A stretch of DNA of 48,396 bases from Candidatus Harrisonbacteria bacterium RIFCSPLOWO2_01_FULL_44_18 (GCA_001817915.1 MHJJ01000004.1:1-48396), one strand, 5' to 3'. Counted from the first letter of the stretch, positions 7,722 to 15,566 are shown. Numbers and translations: made by a program. The notes: generated by a model not told the origin, from the sequence alone.

Positions 7722-7758
7722 TTATCCACAGGCATCCTCCCGTCTTTTAATATACAAT
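7722..7758 (+). promoter_or_regulatory. Promoter region with TTATCCACA and a -10 element
   Basis: TATACAAT at 7751-7758 resembles a -10 box but is only 6 nt from the chosen ATG at 7765, so it would give a leaderless or very short leader. TTATCCACA (7722-7730) matches the DnaA-box consensus. The same nonamer recurs upstream of TATA-like elements near 12197 and 30502. Confidence 0.4.
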
Positions 7759-7764
7759 AAACTA

Positions 7765-8052
7765 ATGGATCAAGTTGCTCCAAAATCAAAACCCAAACTA
7801 AGTCTTATTGCGGGAGTAATTGTCGTGGCAGTGCTTGGTTTAGCAGTTGCCGGCTATTTACTTTTGAAGAAATCTGCGAAGACGTCCGAAGAAAAAGCCG
7901 TCGAGACTTTAGAGGGGGCGTTAAAATCAGCCACTAGCGGAACTCTGCCCGAAATTACTCCTCTGACAAATCCTTTGGAGAAATTACCCGAAATCAATCC
8001 GGTAGAAAAAGCCAATCCGTTTAAAGGATTGCAGACAAATCCATTTGAATAA
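7765..8052 (+). CDS. Small single-helix anchored protein
   Basis: 95 codons from MDQVAPKSKPK. A single membrane helix (about residues 12-34, LSLIAGVIVVAVLGLAVAGYLLL) is followed by a charged linker and a Pro/Asn-rich tail with repeated NP-F/L-E motifs (TNPLEKLPEINPVEKANPF). The reading frame is open 30 codons further upstream, but that part crosses the divergent promoter, so the inner ATG was chosen. The protein is probably extracellularly exposed, and the secreted Cys-repeat protein follows 61 nt downstream; the two may be cotranscribed. No family recognised. Confidence 0.68.
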   Translation: MDQVAPKSKPKLSLIAGVIVVAVLGLAVAGYLLLKKSAKTSEEKAVETLEGALKSATSGTLPEITPLTNPLEKLPEINPVEKANPFKGLQTNPFE

Positions 8053-8113
8053 ACTTTCCGAATATATGGATCAAGCGCGAATATACGAATTTTAAATAAT
8101 CATCCGCAAAAAT

Positions 8114-9910
8114 ATGAAGATCGCCGAACTAAAATTTAATTTATTTGTTTCAATTCTAGTTTTGATCGCTTCTTTAACTGCCGCTTACGCGTTGGTTGCT
8201 CAAGCCACGTCTGACGAGGATATTGTTTATCCCGTTCCGGAATTGGGCAATTGCAAAAATGAAACTGACTGCCGGGGTTATTGCGACAAACCTCAAAATC
8301 TTGAGCCGTGTTTAGATTTTGCCGAAGAGCACAATCTTATTCCCGAAGATGAATTGGAAATGGCCAGAAATTTTGCGGCTACCGGCGGAAAAGGCCCGGG
8401 CGGCTGTACTTCAAAAGACACCTGTGAAAATTACTGCAATGACATCGTTAATATAGATGCGTGTTTAGAATTTGCCGAAGAAAATGATTTGATGCCGCCG
8501 GATGAACTTGAAGAGGCCAGAAAAGTTCAAGCCGCTTTAGCCGGGGGCGCGAAATTGCCCGGGGATTGCCGGAATAAAGATGAATGCGAGGATTATTGTG
8601 AGAGTGGTGATTCAAGCCGTATGGAAGAATGCATAGCTTTTGCCGAAGCAGCCGGATTTATTCCGGAAGATGAACTTGAAGAAGCGAGGATGGTATTGGA
8701 GGCGATGAAAAAAGGAGCAAAGCCGCCGCCTTGCCGAGGCAGAGAAGAATGTGATGAATATTGCGCTGAACCGGATAATTTTGAAGAGTGCATAGTATTT
8801 GCCGAAGCCGCCGGATTTGTTTCTCCGGAAGAAGCAGAAATGGCGCGGAAAACCGGCGGCAAGGGGCCGGGCGGCTGCCGCGGAAGGGAATGCGAAGATT
8901 TTTGCGAAAAAGAAGAAAATATGCCGGTTTGTATTGAATTTGCCATAGAAAATGGCTTGATGTCGCCGGAAGATGCTGAAATGGCGCGCAAAACCGGCGG
9001 AAAAGGCCCAGGCGACTGCAGGGGGAAAGAAGAGTGTGAAGCTTTTTGCGAAGATCCCGTCAACCAAGAAGTTTGTTTTAACTTTGCCAAAGAACACGGT
9101 TTGGTTTCTGAAGGAGATTTACGCCAAATGGAGGAAGGGAAACAAATGATGCTGGAGGCGTTTGATAACGCGCCGCCTGAAGTTCGGGGTTGTTTGAGTT
9201 CTGCTTTGGGTCCGGATTTTATTGAGCAATTGCGCGCCGGCACGGCAATGCCCAGCCGGGAATTGGGAGATAAGATGCAAGAGTGTTTTGGACAAATGAT
9301 GGGCGAGATGGGCCCTCCGGAAGGATTTGGCTCGGGTGGCCCCGACGGTCCCGGAGGATTTGGTTCTTCTCCAGAACAGATTCAGCAGCTCCGACAGCAA
9401 TTTGAGGGACAGCTTCCTGAAGGTTTTCAACCGCCTGCCGGCGTGATTCCTTCTCCCGAACAGATCCAGCAATATCAACAGCAATTCCAAGAGCAATTCC
9501 AAGAAGGCGCGCCGGGCGAAATGCAGGCGCCGCCATCATCGGAACAGATTCAGCAGTACCAACAACAGTTTCAGCAGAATCCCTACGGAGCTGATTTTGC
9601 GCCTTCGGGTGATGCTCAGCCGCCTTCAATGTCGCCAGAAGAAGCGCAACAATTGCAGCAACAATACCAACAGCAGTATCAGCAACAGATGCAGCAGCAA
9701 ACGGAACAACAATACCAACAGCAGTATCAGCAGCAATTTGAACAGCAATATCAGCAATCCGCGCCGCCAGCAGGATTTACTCCTCCGCCAGACGGATCTT
9801 ACATGCCTCCGCCAGACGGATCATTGCCTCCGCCACCTCCATCCAGCGCCGCGCCTAGCCAATCAGTTTTAGGAAATCTATTGCAATCTTTTTTGAATCT
9901 TTTTCGTTAG
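8114..9910 (+). CDS. Secreted Cys-repeat protein with Gln/Pro-rich tail
   Basis: 598 codons. An N-terminal signal segment (FVSILVLIASLTAAYALVAQA, residues about 11-31) is followed by six tandem repeats of about 47-55 residues. Each has the form C-x(3-6)-C-x3-C-x(8-11)-C-x2-FA, then an acidic helix ending E-x-ARK. GGKGPGG linkers separate repeats. Four cysteines per repeat suggest disulfides or metal, so export is likely. A further segment (ARAGxxx-type, CLSSALGPDF, MQECF) follows. From about residue 400 to 590 the tail is built of Q-I-Q-Q-Y-Q-Q units and proline, ending in an amphipathic SVLGNLLQSFLNLF. I recognise the architecture only as a type seen in Patescibacteria; no function is known to me. 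A terminator follows directly. Confidence 0.82.
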   Translation: MKIAELKFNLFVSILVLIASLTAAYALVAQATSDEDIVYPVPELGNCKNETDCRGYCDKPQNLEPCLDFAEEHNLIPEDELEMARNFAATGGKGPGGCTSKDTCENYCNDIVNIDACLEFAEENDLMPPDELEEARKVQAALAGGAKLPGDCRNKDECEDYCESGDSSRMEECIAFAEAAGFIPEDELEEARMVLEAMKKGAKPPPCRGREECDEYCAEPDNFEECIVFAEAAGFVSPEEAEMARKTGGKGPGGCRGRECEDFCEKEENMPVCIEFAIENGLMSPEDAEMARKTGGKGPGDCRGKEECEAFCEDPVNQEVCFNFAKEHGLVSEGDLRQMEEGKQMMLEAFDNAPPEVRGCLSSALGPDFIEQLRAGTAMPSRELGDKMQECFGQMMGEMGPPEGFGSGGPDGPGGFGSSPEQIQQLRQQFEGQLPEGFQPPAGVIPSPEQIQQYQQQFQEQFQEGAPGEMQAPPSSEQIQQYQQQFQQNPYGADFAPSGDAQPPSMSPEEAQQLQQQYQQQYQQQMQQQTEQQYQQQYQQQFEQQYQQSAPPAGFTPPPDGSYMPPPDGSLPPPPPSSAAPSQSVLGNLLQSFLNLFR

Positions 9911-9931
9911 ATTCTAATTTCGGCAGATTCT

Positions 9932-9968
9932 AAAATCCGCCCTAGCTTCTTTAGCGCGGGATTTTTTT
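9932..9968 (+). terminator. Terminator of the Cys-repeat gene
   Basis: AAATCCGC pairs with GCGGGATTT (one bulge), with CTA/TAG extending the inner stem, and ends in seven T residues. Confidence 0.78.
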
Positions 9969-9978
9969 ATTACGTGGA

Positions 9979-10012
9979 TTCATTCTAATGTTCTTGAGAA
10001 CATTAGAATGAA
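9979..10012. repeat. 34-bp palindrome, intergenic copy
   Basis: TTCATTCTAATGTTCTT and its reverse complement meet without a spacer. A second copy, differing by paired changes that keep the palindrome, sits in frame inside tsaD at 11094-11127. Confidence 0.92.
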
Positions 10013-10107
10013 AATAGATGAGCTTATTATTATGAAGATTGAATTTTAAAAAGTATCTGTTACCATTTACTTAGAACATTGTTAGAACATTGAAGGAGGA
10101 GTGGTTT

Positions 10108-10344
10108 ATGTCATTCAAGCCAAATCCGCTAGAGCCGGCTTTTAAATTTGTTATTCGCATTGAGGAAGTTAAGAAATTAAGCGAATGGAAAGAAACACAT
10201 AGATGCAGGTATCGCGGTAAAACCGGCGGAGCTATCGGAGGAAAAATCACCTATTGTTTTACACCAACTACGATTGGCACGATCATCAGAGTTGAATGCG
10301 CCTGCGGTAAAGATATTGATTTGACTGATTATGATGGGTGGTAG
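10108..10344 (+). CDS. Mini zinc-ribbon-like protein, paralogue A
   Basis: 78 codons. The ATG at 10108 was chosen because AAGGAGGAG stands 7 nt upstream. The centre has a cysteine in HRCRYRG, and the end has VECACGKDIDLTDYDGW, a CxCG knuckle. Length and Cys spacing suggest a tiny metal- or nucleic-acid-binding domain. The next gene, starting 1 nt after the stop, encodes a paralogue with the same layout (aligned CTPxxx, CxCGxxIDL). Function unknown. Confidence 0.72.
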   Translation: MSFKPNPLEPAFKFVIRIEEVKKLSEWKETHRCRYRGKTGGAIGGKITYCFTPTTIGTIIRVECACGKDIDLTDYDGW

Positions 10345-10345
10345 A

Positions 10346-10540
10346 ATGGACATTTTGATTTCGTTTAGCGCGAGCGATGTTAAGAAAATGAAGAAGTTTG
10401 AAAAGCGCCATCAGCAATGTGGAAAACGCGCCGCAAGATTTACGATTTGCGTTACTCCGATAGCCGCCGAGAAAGGAATTTTGAAATATCAATGCCGATG
10501 CGGCGCGGAGATTGATTTGAGCAGTTTCCATAACCCGTGA
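10346..10540 (+). CDS. Mini zinc-ribbon-like protein, paralogue B
   Basis: 64 codons from MDILISFSASDVKKMKKF. It shares with its neighbour the pattern VKK-x-x-x-F/W, H-x-x-C, TPI/TPT, then CRCGAEIDLS. The chosen start is the ATG right after the upstream TAG, giving translational coupling; an alternative ATG at 10331 would overlap by 14 nt. The stop codon lies inside the terminator stem. Tandem duplication of a short gene is the simplest history. Function unknown. Confidence 0.7.
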   Translation: MDILISFSASDVKKMKKFEKRHQQCGKRAARFTICVTPIAAEKGILKYQCRCGAEIDLSSFHNP

Positions 10541-10558
10541 TAAAATCGCGGGTTTTTA
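10532..10558 (+). terminator. Terminator after the paralogue pair
   Basis: AACCCGTGAT pairs with ATCGCGGGTT (one mismatch), followed by TTTT. The stop codon of the second small gene is inside the left arm. Confidence 0.8.
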
Positions 10559-10595
10559 ATTGATAAACAATTAGTTTTAGAATAGTATCAATTCA

Positions 10596-10721
10596 ATGCG
10601 GATACTTGCCATAGAAACCAGTTGTGACCCCGCACTAAAAGAAGCATTTCGCAACGGGCTAATTGCCCTAGCGAAAGAACCACGCTTCTTTAGTGATGGG
10701 GCAGGTGAAATTATAAAATGA
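10596..10721 (+). CDS. 41-codon upstream ORF starting with a TsaD N-terminus
   Basis: The first 11 codons read MRILAIETSCD, nearly identical to the TsaD start (MRILALETSCD) 122 nt downstream. At the DNA level most codons differ synonymously (for example CGG/AGG, ACC/ACA, AGT/TCT). After Asp the frame runs through a hairpin (CCCCGCACTAAAAGAAGC pairing with GCTTCTTTAGTGATGGGG) and ends in a TGA that overlaps the tsaD ATG as ATGA. It may be a remnant of another tsaD whose body was lost, now a coupled leader peptide. Whether it is translated is unknown. Confidence 0.5.
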   Translation: MRILAIETSCDPALKEAFRNGLIALAKEPRFFSDGAGEIIK

Positions 10722-11887
10722 GGATTCTTGCGCTAGAAACATCTTGTGATGAAACCTCAATTGCTTTGGTTGATTGCAAGGGAACCCTTCGACAAGCTCA
10801 GGGTTCAAAACTTCGTTTTGAAGTTTTAAAAAACATTGTTTCGTCGCAAATAAAAATCCACCGGCCGTTCGGCGGGGTGGTGCCGAATTTGGCCAAGCGC
10901 GAACATATTAAAAATCTGCCACTTATTTTGAAAAAACTTAAAACTTATAACTTAAAACTTATAACTGACGCAATTGCCGTGACTGTCGGTCCCGGACTGG
11001 AGCCTGCGCTTTGGGCAGGAATTGAATTCGCTAAAAATTTAGCAAAAAAACTAAAAAAACCGCTTCTTGGCGTGAATCATTTGGAGGGACACCTTCATTC
11101 TAACGTTCTTAAGAACGTTAGAATGAACTTCCCAGCGGTTGCGTTGCTGGTGAGCGGCGGGCATACTATTTTGTTGAAAATGGATTCGCTGACCAAGTGG
11201 AAAAAACTGGGCGAGACTCGAGATGACGCCGCCGGAGAAGCCTTTGATAAGGTGGCGCGTCTATTGAATCTTCCATACCCGGGGGGCCCAGAGATCGAAA
11301 AAATTGCTAAAAAGGGCAATCCTCGGGCGATAAATTTTCCCCGCCCGATGCTTAATCCGCCAGCTGGCGGAAAAAATTATGATTTTAGCTTTTCGGGATT
11401 GAAGACGGCCGTTTTATATTATTTGCGAGATGTGAAAAGTTCTTACGGAAATACGAAAACATACGAAAGTACGAAAAAAATTATGGACAGTCAGAATGAC
11501 TGTAGCAATAACTTTCGTAATTTCGTACAGTTTTGTACTTTCGTAAGCAAAGCTGATATAGCGGCATCATTCCAGCAAGCCGCGATTGACGTCTTAATTG
11601 GTAAAACAATGCGGGCGGCAAGAGAATTTGGCGTTAAGTCAGTTTTGCTTTGCGGCGGCGTCGCGGCAAACAAATCGCTCCGCGCGGCCTTAGAAAAAGA
11701 AACTAAGAAATTATATTCGTATGGGCGCGTTCGTGTTGCTGGAGCCAAAGGCGTAGGCGCGCAGTTCGTATGCCCAGATTTTAAATACAACACCGACAAC
11801 GCGGCCATGATCGCGGCCGCGGCGTATATTTTTAAATTAAGGGGTAAAAAGTTGCGGGTTATTGCTCAATCAAATTTGACTTTGTGA
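10718..11887 (+). CDS. tsaD: tRNA N6-threonylcarbamoyladenosine transferase TsaD with repeat-encoded insertions
   Basis: 389 codons, about 45-50 longer than typical TsaD. It transfers the threonylcarbamoyl group, made by TsaC (28032 here), to A37 of ANN-decoding tRNAs. Signatures: LETSCDETSIALV, GGVVPNLAKREH, the metal site HLEGHLHS, LLVSGGHT, DDAAGEAFDKVARLL, FSFSGLKTAVLYY and CGGVAANKSLR. The extra length comes from repeat elements in frame: a CCCTTCGACAAGCTCAGGG unit (10783-10805, read as LRQAQG), a 34-bp palindrome (11094-11127, read as SNVLKNVRMN), CCGCCAGCTGGCGG (11360-11373, PPAGG), and a TACGAAA/TTTCGTA hairpin (about 11449-11550) encoding about 33 residues. All fall in variable loops, and the catalytic segments are intact. 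Confidence 0.94.
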   Translation: MRILALETSCDETSIALVDCKGTLRQAQGSKLRFEVLKNIVSSQIKIHRPFGGVVPNLAKREHIKNLPLILKKLKTYNLKLITDAIAVTVGPGLEPALWAGIEFAKNLAKKLKKPLLGVNHLEGHLHSNVLKNVRMNFPAVALLVSGGHTILLKMDSLTKWKKLGETRDDAAGEAFDKVARLLNLPYPGGPEIEKIAKKGNPRAINFPRPMLNPPAGGKNYDFSFSGLKTAVLYYLRDVKSSYGNTKTYESTKKIMDSQNDCSNNFRNFVQFCTFVSKADIAASFQQAAIDVLIGKTMRAAREFGVKSVLLCGGVAANKSLRAALEKETKKLYSYGRVRVAGAKGVGAQFVCPDFKYNTDNAAMIAAAAYIFKLRGKKLRVIAQSNLTL

Positions 11888-11930
11888 GTTCATTTGTTAA
11901 TCTGGAACCAGCTTTTTGAAAGGAAAACTG

Positions 11931-12194
11931 ATGCAAATAATGGGAGTGATTGCCGTGATTGTCACGCTCGTGCTGGTTGCTTATGGTTTGACTTCGCAGA
12001 TTTATAGGAATTACAAAAATAAAAATACAAGAGGACTTTCTTTGTCATTTTTCTTTTTAGGATTTATGAGCTGGTGCGTCTGGAGTATTTATGGTTGGAT
12101 GCGCGGCGATTTTTTCATCGGCTTTGCTCAAACCGTTGGCGGCGCAATGAATGCCGTCATCCTTTTACAATTTTGGCTTTATAGAAAGAAGTAA
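11931..12194 (+). CDS. SemiSWEET-like / PQ-loop membrane protein
   Basis: 87 codons from the ATG at 11931 (AAAGGAAA upstream). Three helices are visible: residues about 2-20, 38-55 and 62-82. The first loop reads SQIYRNYKNKNTRGLSLSFF, the PQ-loop-type motif (here SQ in place of PQ), and the second has WCVWSIYGW. SemiSWEETs are half-size sugar transporters that work as dimers; the substrate here cannot be told. Size and three-helix layout fit well. Confidence 0.8.
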   Translation: MQIMGVIAVIVTLVLVAYGLTSQIYRNYKNKNTRGLSLSFFFLGFMSWCVWSIYGWMRGDFFIGFAQTVGGAMNAVILLQFWLYRKK

Positions 12195-12236
12195 TAGTTA
12201 TCCACAGGCGCTCCTTGCGGGAAGCAAGCCGCGATC

Positions 12237-12368
12237 TATAATGAAATTAGCCCACTGAAAACTGAATAGTCTCCAAGACCGCTTTACAAGCGGACATAAT
12301 GCGGACGGAAAGTTCGCAAAACCTCACGGTTCTTTTTATACACGGCAGCCAATGGCTGCCTTTTTTTT
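12237..12368 (+). ncRNA. Candidate short RNA with promoter and terminator
   Basis: TATAAT at 12237-12242 is followed about 100 nt later by a strong terminator (GGCAGCC/GGCTGCC plus eight or more T) with no reading frame between. The interior has CCGCTT/AAGCGG and GCGGAC/GTTCGC pairings. I checked for 4.5S RNA, tmRNA and 6S signatures and saw none. It could be an independent small RNA or only a leader or trailer. Confidence 0.4.
12344..12368 (+). terminator. Strong terminator
   Basis: Perfect GGCAGCC/GGCTGCC stem with AAT loop, followed by a run of nine T. Confidence 0.92.
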
Positions 12369-12399
12369 ACCCTCGAAAGGATTAATAACAACCATCTTG

Positions 12400-12431
12400 T
12401 ACTTCTATTTCACAATCGGAATATAGAAGTA
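12400..12431 (-). repeat. 32-bp palindromic element, copy 3
   Basis: Inverted copy of the elements at 5209 and 5319, with the same 14-nt spacer read on the minus strand. CCAT/ATGG flank it as a further imperfect pair. Confidence 0.9.
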
Positions 12432-12526
12432 TGGACTTGACGGTATGTTAAAAAATATTCTTCGGAAGCCTTATGAAGCCTTATAATGAGGTTTTTTCTT
12501 TTGGTTACAAAAGTTATAATAATAAA

Positions 12527-14806
12527 ATGACGGAAGAACTATCCAAAGCTTACGATCCAAAAGTGACCGAAGAAAAAATTTATAAACTCTGGCAGGAATC
12601 TGGTTATTTTAACCCCGATAATTTTGCTAATCTCAAAAACTTAAAACTTAAAACTAAAAACTATAGTATCCATTTGCCGCCGCCGAATGTCACCGGCTCC
12701 CTACATATGGGTCACGCGCTTAACGCTACCATCGCGGATATTTTGATTCGCTATCATCGGATGAAGGGTTATAAAACCGTTTGGTTTCCGGGGATTGATC
12801 ATGCCGGCATTGCTACGCAAAATGTGGTGGAAAAACAGCTTAAAAAAGAAGGGTTAAGCCGCTGGGATCTGGGAAGGGAAAAATTTATTGAAAAAGTTTG
12901 GGAATGGAAAGAAAAATACGGCGGCATTATCTTGGAACAGCTTAAAAGACTGGGCGCTTCCTGCGATTGGTCGCGCGCCCGTTTTACTATGGACCCGGAT
13001 TACGCGAATTGGGTTAAAAAAGCGTTTATCCATTATTGCGAAAAGGGCCTTATTTACCGAGGTAAGCGAGTGGTCAGTTGGTGTCCGAGATGTCAGACGT
13101 CATTGTCTGATTTAGAGATTGAATATAAGCCGGAAAAAGCGAAACTGTGGTATATTCGTTATCCGCTCAAAACACAGATTAAGACGGACGATGACAGACC
13201 ACGCGGAAAAAGTCCGCGAAGTCCGCTAAGGTCTGCGGAGTCTGCATTTGTGGTGGTGGCGACTACTCGACCGGAATCAATGTTAGGTGACGCGGCAGTG
13301 GCCGTGAATCCCAAAGACAAACGTTACAAAAAATTAATTGGTGAATCGGTTAATTTGCTATTAGTAGGCCGAGAGATTCCTATAATTGCCGATGACGCGA
13401 TTGATATGAATTTTGGCACGGGCGCGGTAAAAGTAACGCCCGCCCATGATCTTTTGGACGCCGAGATTGCCGAGCGGCACGGACTCCCCTTTTATCAAGT
13501 AATTGACGAGCGTGGAAGGATGACCGTGGGGGCCGGGAAAGATTTTGAAGGGCTAAAAGTTTTGGAAGCGCGCGAAAAAGTCGTTGCTAAATTGCAAGAG
13601 CTGGGACTGATAGAAAAAATCGAAGATTATCAGCACAATTTAGCGGTTTGTTATCGCTGCGGCGCGACTTTAGAGCCGATGTTAAGCGATCAATGGTTTT
13701 TGAAAATGAGCGAACTCGCGGAAAAGACTTTAAAACCCGTTAAATCGGGCAAAGTTAAAATAATTCCCCAAAATTTCGAAAAAATCCTTTTTAGTTGGCT
13801 GGAGAATATAAAAGATTGGTGTATTTCTCGACAAATTTGGTGGGGGCACCAGATTCCTGTTTACTTTTGTAAACAGGCGCAGACTGACCCCAGCACCAGC
13901 GCAGAGCACGGTGCGGGGCATAGCGCAGACTATACGCGGACTGACGCAGAAAAATTTATTGTGGCCACGGAAAAACCAGAACAATGCCCATTTTGTAAAG
14001 AATGCGAGATGGAGCAATCGCAGGATGTCTTGGACACTTGGTTTTCTTCGGCGCTCTGGCCGCTTGCGGGACTTTCGGAAAAAGATGTAGAAGATTTTTA
14101 TCCGTCAAATGTTTTAATAACCGCTCGTGATATTATTAATTTGTGGGTTGCGCGAATGATTTTCTCCGGTTTGGAATTTGTGAAAAAAGAGCCGTTTCCG
14201 GAAGTTTTAATTCACGCCACGATTTTAACTAAAGAAGGCAAAAGAATGTCTAAGAGTTTGGGTACGGGCATTGATCCGCTTGAACTGATTGAAAAATATG
14301 GCGCCGATGCCACCCGTTTTGGAATTATTTGGCAAGCAATGGGCACTCAAGACATTCACTGGGATGAAACCGCGGTGATGGCTGGAAAAAAATTCGCGAA
14401 TAAATTGTGGAATATAGCGAGATATGTGCGAAGTGTTCGAGATGATCGAGATGAAAACGTTTCCATCGAGCGTAGCGATCGATCACCGAACATCGAACAT
14501 GTTGACGACAAACCAATCTTAGAGAAATTGAGAATTATTGAAACGGAGGTTAGGGCGAATATCGAAAGCTACGAACTTGGCCCCGCGCTTCATAAAATCT
14601 ATGACTTTATCTGGCATGAGTTTGCCGATAAATATATCGAAGCAAGTAAAAAAAGAGATGATGAAGAAGTTAAAAAAGTTTTGCTGGCGCTGCTTTTAGG
14701 TTCTCTAAAAATATTGCACCCATTTATGCCCTTTATTACCGAAGAAATTTATCAAATTTTACCGACCGAAAATAAAAAATTATTAATGATCGAGAGGTGG
14801 AATTAA
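12527..14806 (+). CDS. valS: Valine--tRNA ligase with repeat-encoded insertions
   Basis: 759 codons from MTEELSKAYDPK; the frame extends 18 codons further up, but homology begins at this ATG. It charges tRNA-Val. Class I signatures: PPPNVTGSLHMGHAL (HIGH region), the editing-domain TTRPESMLGDAAVAVNP, and KRMSKSLGTGIDP. The protein stops after the anticodon-binding domain (FITEEIYQILP), lacking the C-terminal coiled coil of larger ValRS. Three stretches look inserted: 13183-13249 (CCGCGAAGTCCGC-type repeat, read DRPRGKSPRSPLRSAES), 13875-13951 (CGCAGAC-type repeat near the CP-domain zinc knuckle) and 14433-14501 (inverted GTTCGAGATGATCGA arms, charged residues). TTATAAT at about 12512 would give a nearly leaderless mRNA. 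Confidence 0.94.
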   Translation: MTEELSKAYDPKVTEEKIYKLWQESGYFNPDNFANLKNLKLKTKNYSIHLPPPNVTGSLHMGHALNATIADILIRYHRMKGYKTVWFPGIDHAGIATQNVVEKQLKKEGLSRWDLGREKFIEKVWEWKEKYGGIILEQLKRLGASCDWSRARFTMDPDYANWVKKAFIHYCEKGLIYRGKRVVSWCPRCQTSLSDLEIEYKPEKAKLWYIRYPLKTQIKTDDDRPRGKSPRSPLRSAESAFVVVATTRPESMLGDAAVAVNPKDKRYKKLIGESVNLLLVGREIPIIADDAIDMNFGTGAVKVTPAHDLLDAEIAERHGLPFYQVIDERGRMTVGAGKDFEGLKVLEAREKVVAKLQELGLIEKIEDYQHNLAVCYRCGATLEPMLSDQWFLKMSELAEKTLKPVKSGKVKIIPQNFEKILFSWLENIKDWCISRQIWWGHQIPVYFCKQAQTDPSTSAEHGAGHSADYTRTDAEKFIVATEKPEQCPFCKECEMEQSQDVLDTWFSSALWPLAGLSEKDVEDFYPSNVLITARDIINLWVARMIFSGLEFVKKEPFPEVLIHATILTKEGKRMSKSLGTGIDPLELIEKYGADATRFGIIWQAMGTQDIHWDETAVMAGKKFANKLWNIARYVRSVRDDRDENVSIERSDRSPNIEHVDDKPILEKLRIIETEVRANIESYELGPALHKIYDFIWHEFADKYIEASKKRDDEEVKKVLLALLLGSLKILHPFMPFITEEIYQILPTENKKLLMIERWN

Positions 14807-14813
14807 ATTTGAA

Positions 14814-15494
14814 ATGATTTTTTTGATTTCCATAATTCTAGGTTTACTGCCGAGTTTTGCCTGGCTTTTGTTTTTTTTACAAGAAGATCGCCGCCAGCCG
14901 GAGCCCCGGAAGTTGATCATTTACACTTTTATTGCCGGGGCGGCCGTGACTTTTCTGGTACTGCAGATGCAGATATTTTTTAATATCTTCGGCCCTAAAA
15001 TCGGCGTTCAGACATTAAGCCCGATCGCTTTGTTTTCGATGGCGGCGATTGAGGAGGTTTTTAAGTTTGGCGCCGTCTACTTCGTTATTAAAGGACGCAA
15101 GGAATTCGATGAGCCGATTGACGCGATGATTTATTTGATCGTGGCTGCTTTGGGATTCGCGGCAGTTGAAAATATCGCGTCAGTCGTCCAATCTAACGGT
15201 TTTGAGGTAAATATCGGTCCGCTTGAAACTACGGCTTTGCGTTTTGTGGGAGCAACTTTGCTTCATGCTTTAAGTTCCGGATTGGTCGGCTACTATTGGG
15301 CGCGAAGCATAATCGCGCGATCCGGTTATTTCGCCGCGATCGCCGCCGGTCTTTTCTGGGCGACCTTATTGCACTCTATTTTCAATTATCTTATAATTAA
15401 ATTTGAACCCTTGAGCTTAGCGACGGTATTTCTAATTTTTATGGCCGTCATTGTTTTAGTGGATTTTGAAAAGCTTAAAAAATTACAGGCATAA
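14814..15494 (+). CDS. PrsW-family intramembrane protease
   Basis: 226 codons with about seven hydrophobic helices. The family markers are present: AIEEVFKFGAVYF (the EExxK glutamates), EPIDAMIYLIVAALGFAAVEN, and LFWATLLHSIFNYL (conserved His in a late helix). PrsW is a CPBP-like membrane protease that cuts anti-sigma factors in Bacillus. The target here is unknown. It starts 7 nt after valS and is probably cotranscribed with it. Confidence 0.86.
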   Translation: MIFLISIILGLLPSFAWLLFFLQEDRRQPEPRKLIIYTFIAGAAVTFLVLQMQIFFNIFGPKIGVQTLSPIALFSMAAIEEVFKFGAVYFVIKGRKEFDEPIDAMIYLIVAALGFAAVENIASVVQSNGFEVNIGPLETTALRFVGATLLHALSSGLVGYYWARSIIARSGYFAAIAAGLFWATLLHSIFNYLIIKFEPLSLATVFLIFMAVIVLVDFEKLKKLQA

Positions 15495-15566
15495 AACAGA
15501 GATAAGAATTAGTATCAATTTGTATCATTAGTACACATTCGTATATTGGTATCATTTATTGGGAAT

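Noticed and set aside
7722-7730. Replication origin from DnaA-box matches
   Set aside because: Only isolated single TTATCCACA sites far apart; no cluster, no dnaA or dnaN nearby and no AT-rich unwinding region with multiple boxes.
8593-9629. Long ORFs on the minus strand opposite the Cys-repeat gene
   Set aside because: They mirror the repetitive codon pattern of the plus-strand gene, which has the signal peptide, repeats and terminator.
12237-12368. 4.5S/SRP RNA, tmRNA or 6S RNA
   Set aside because: No GGAAGCAGC-type tetraloop motif, no tRNA-like ends with tag ORF and no long 6S-like bulged helix could be drawn.
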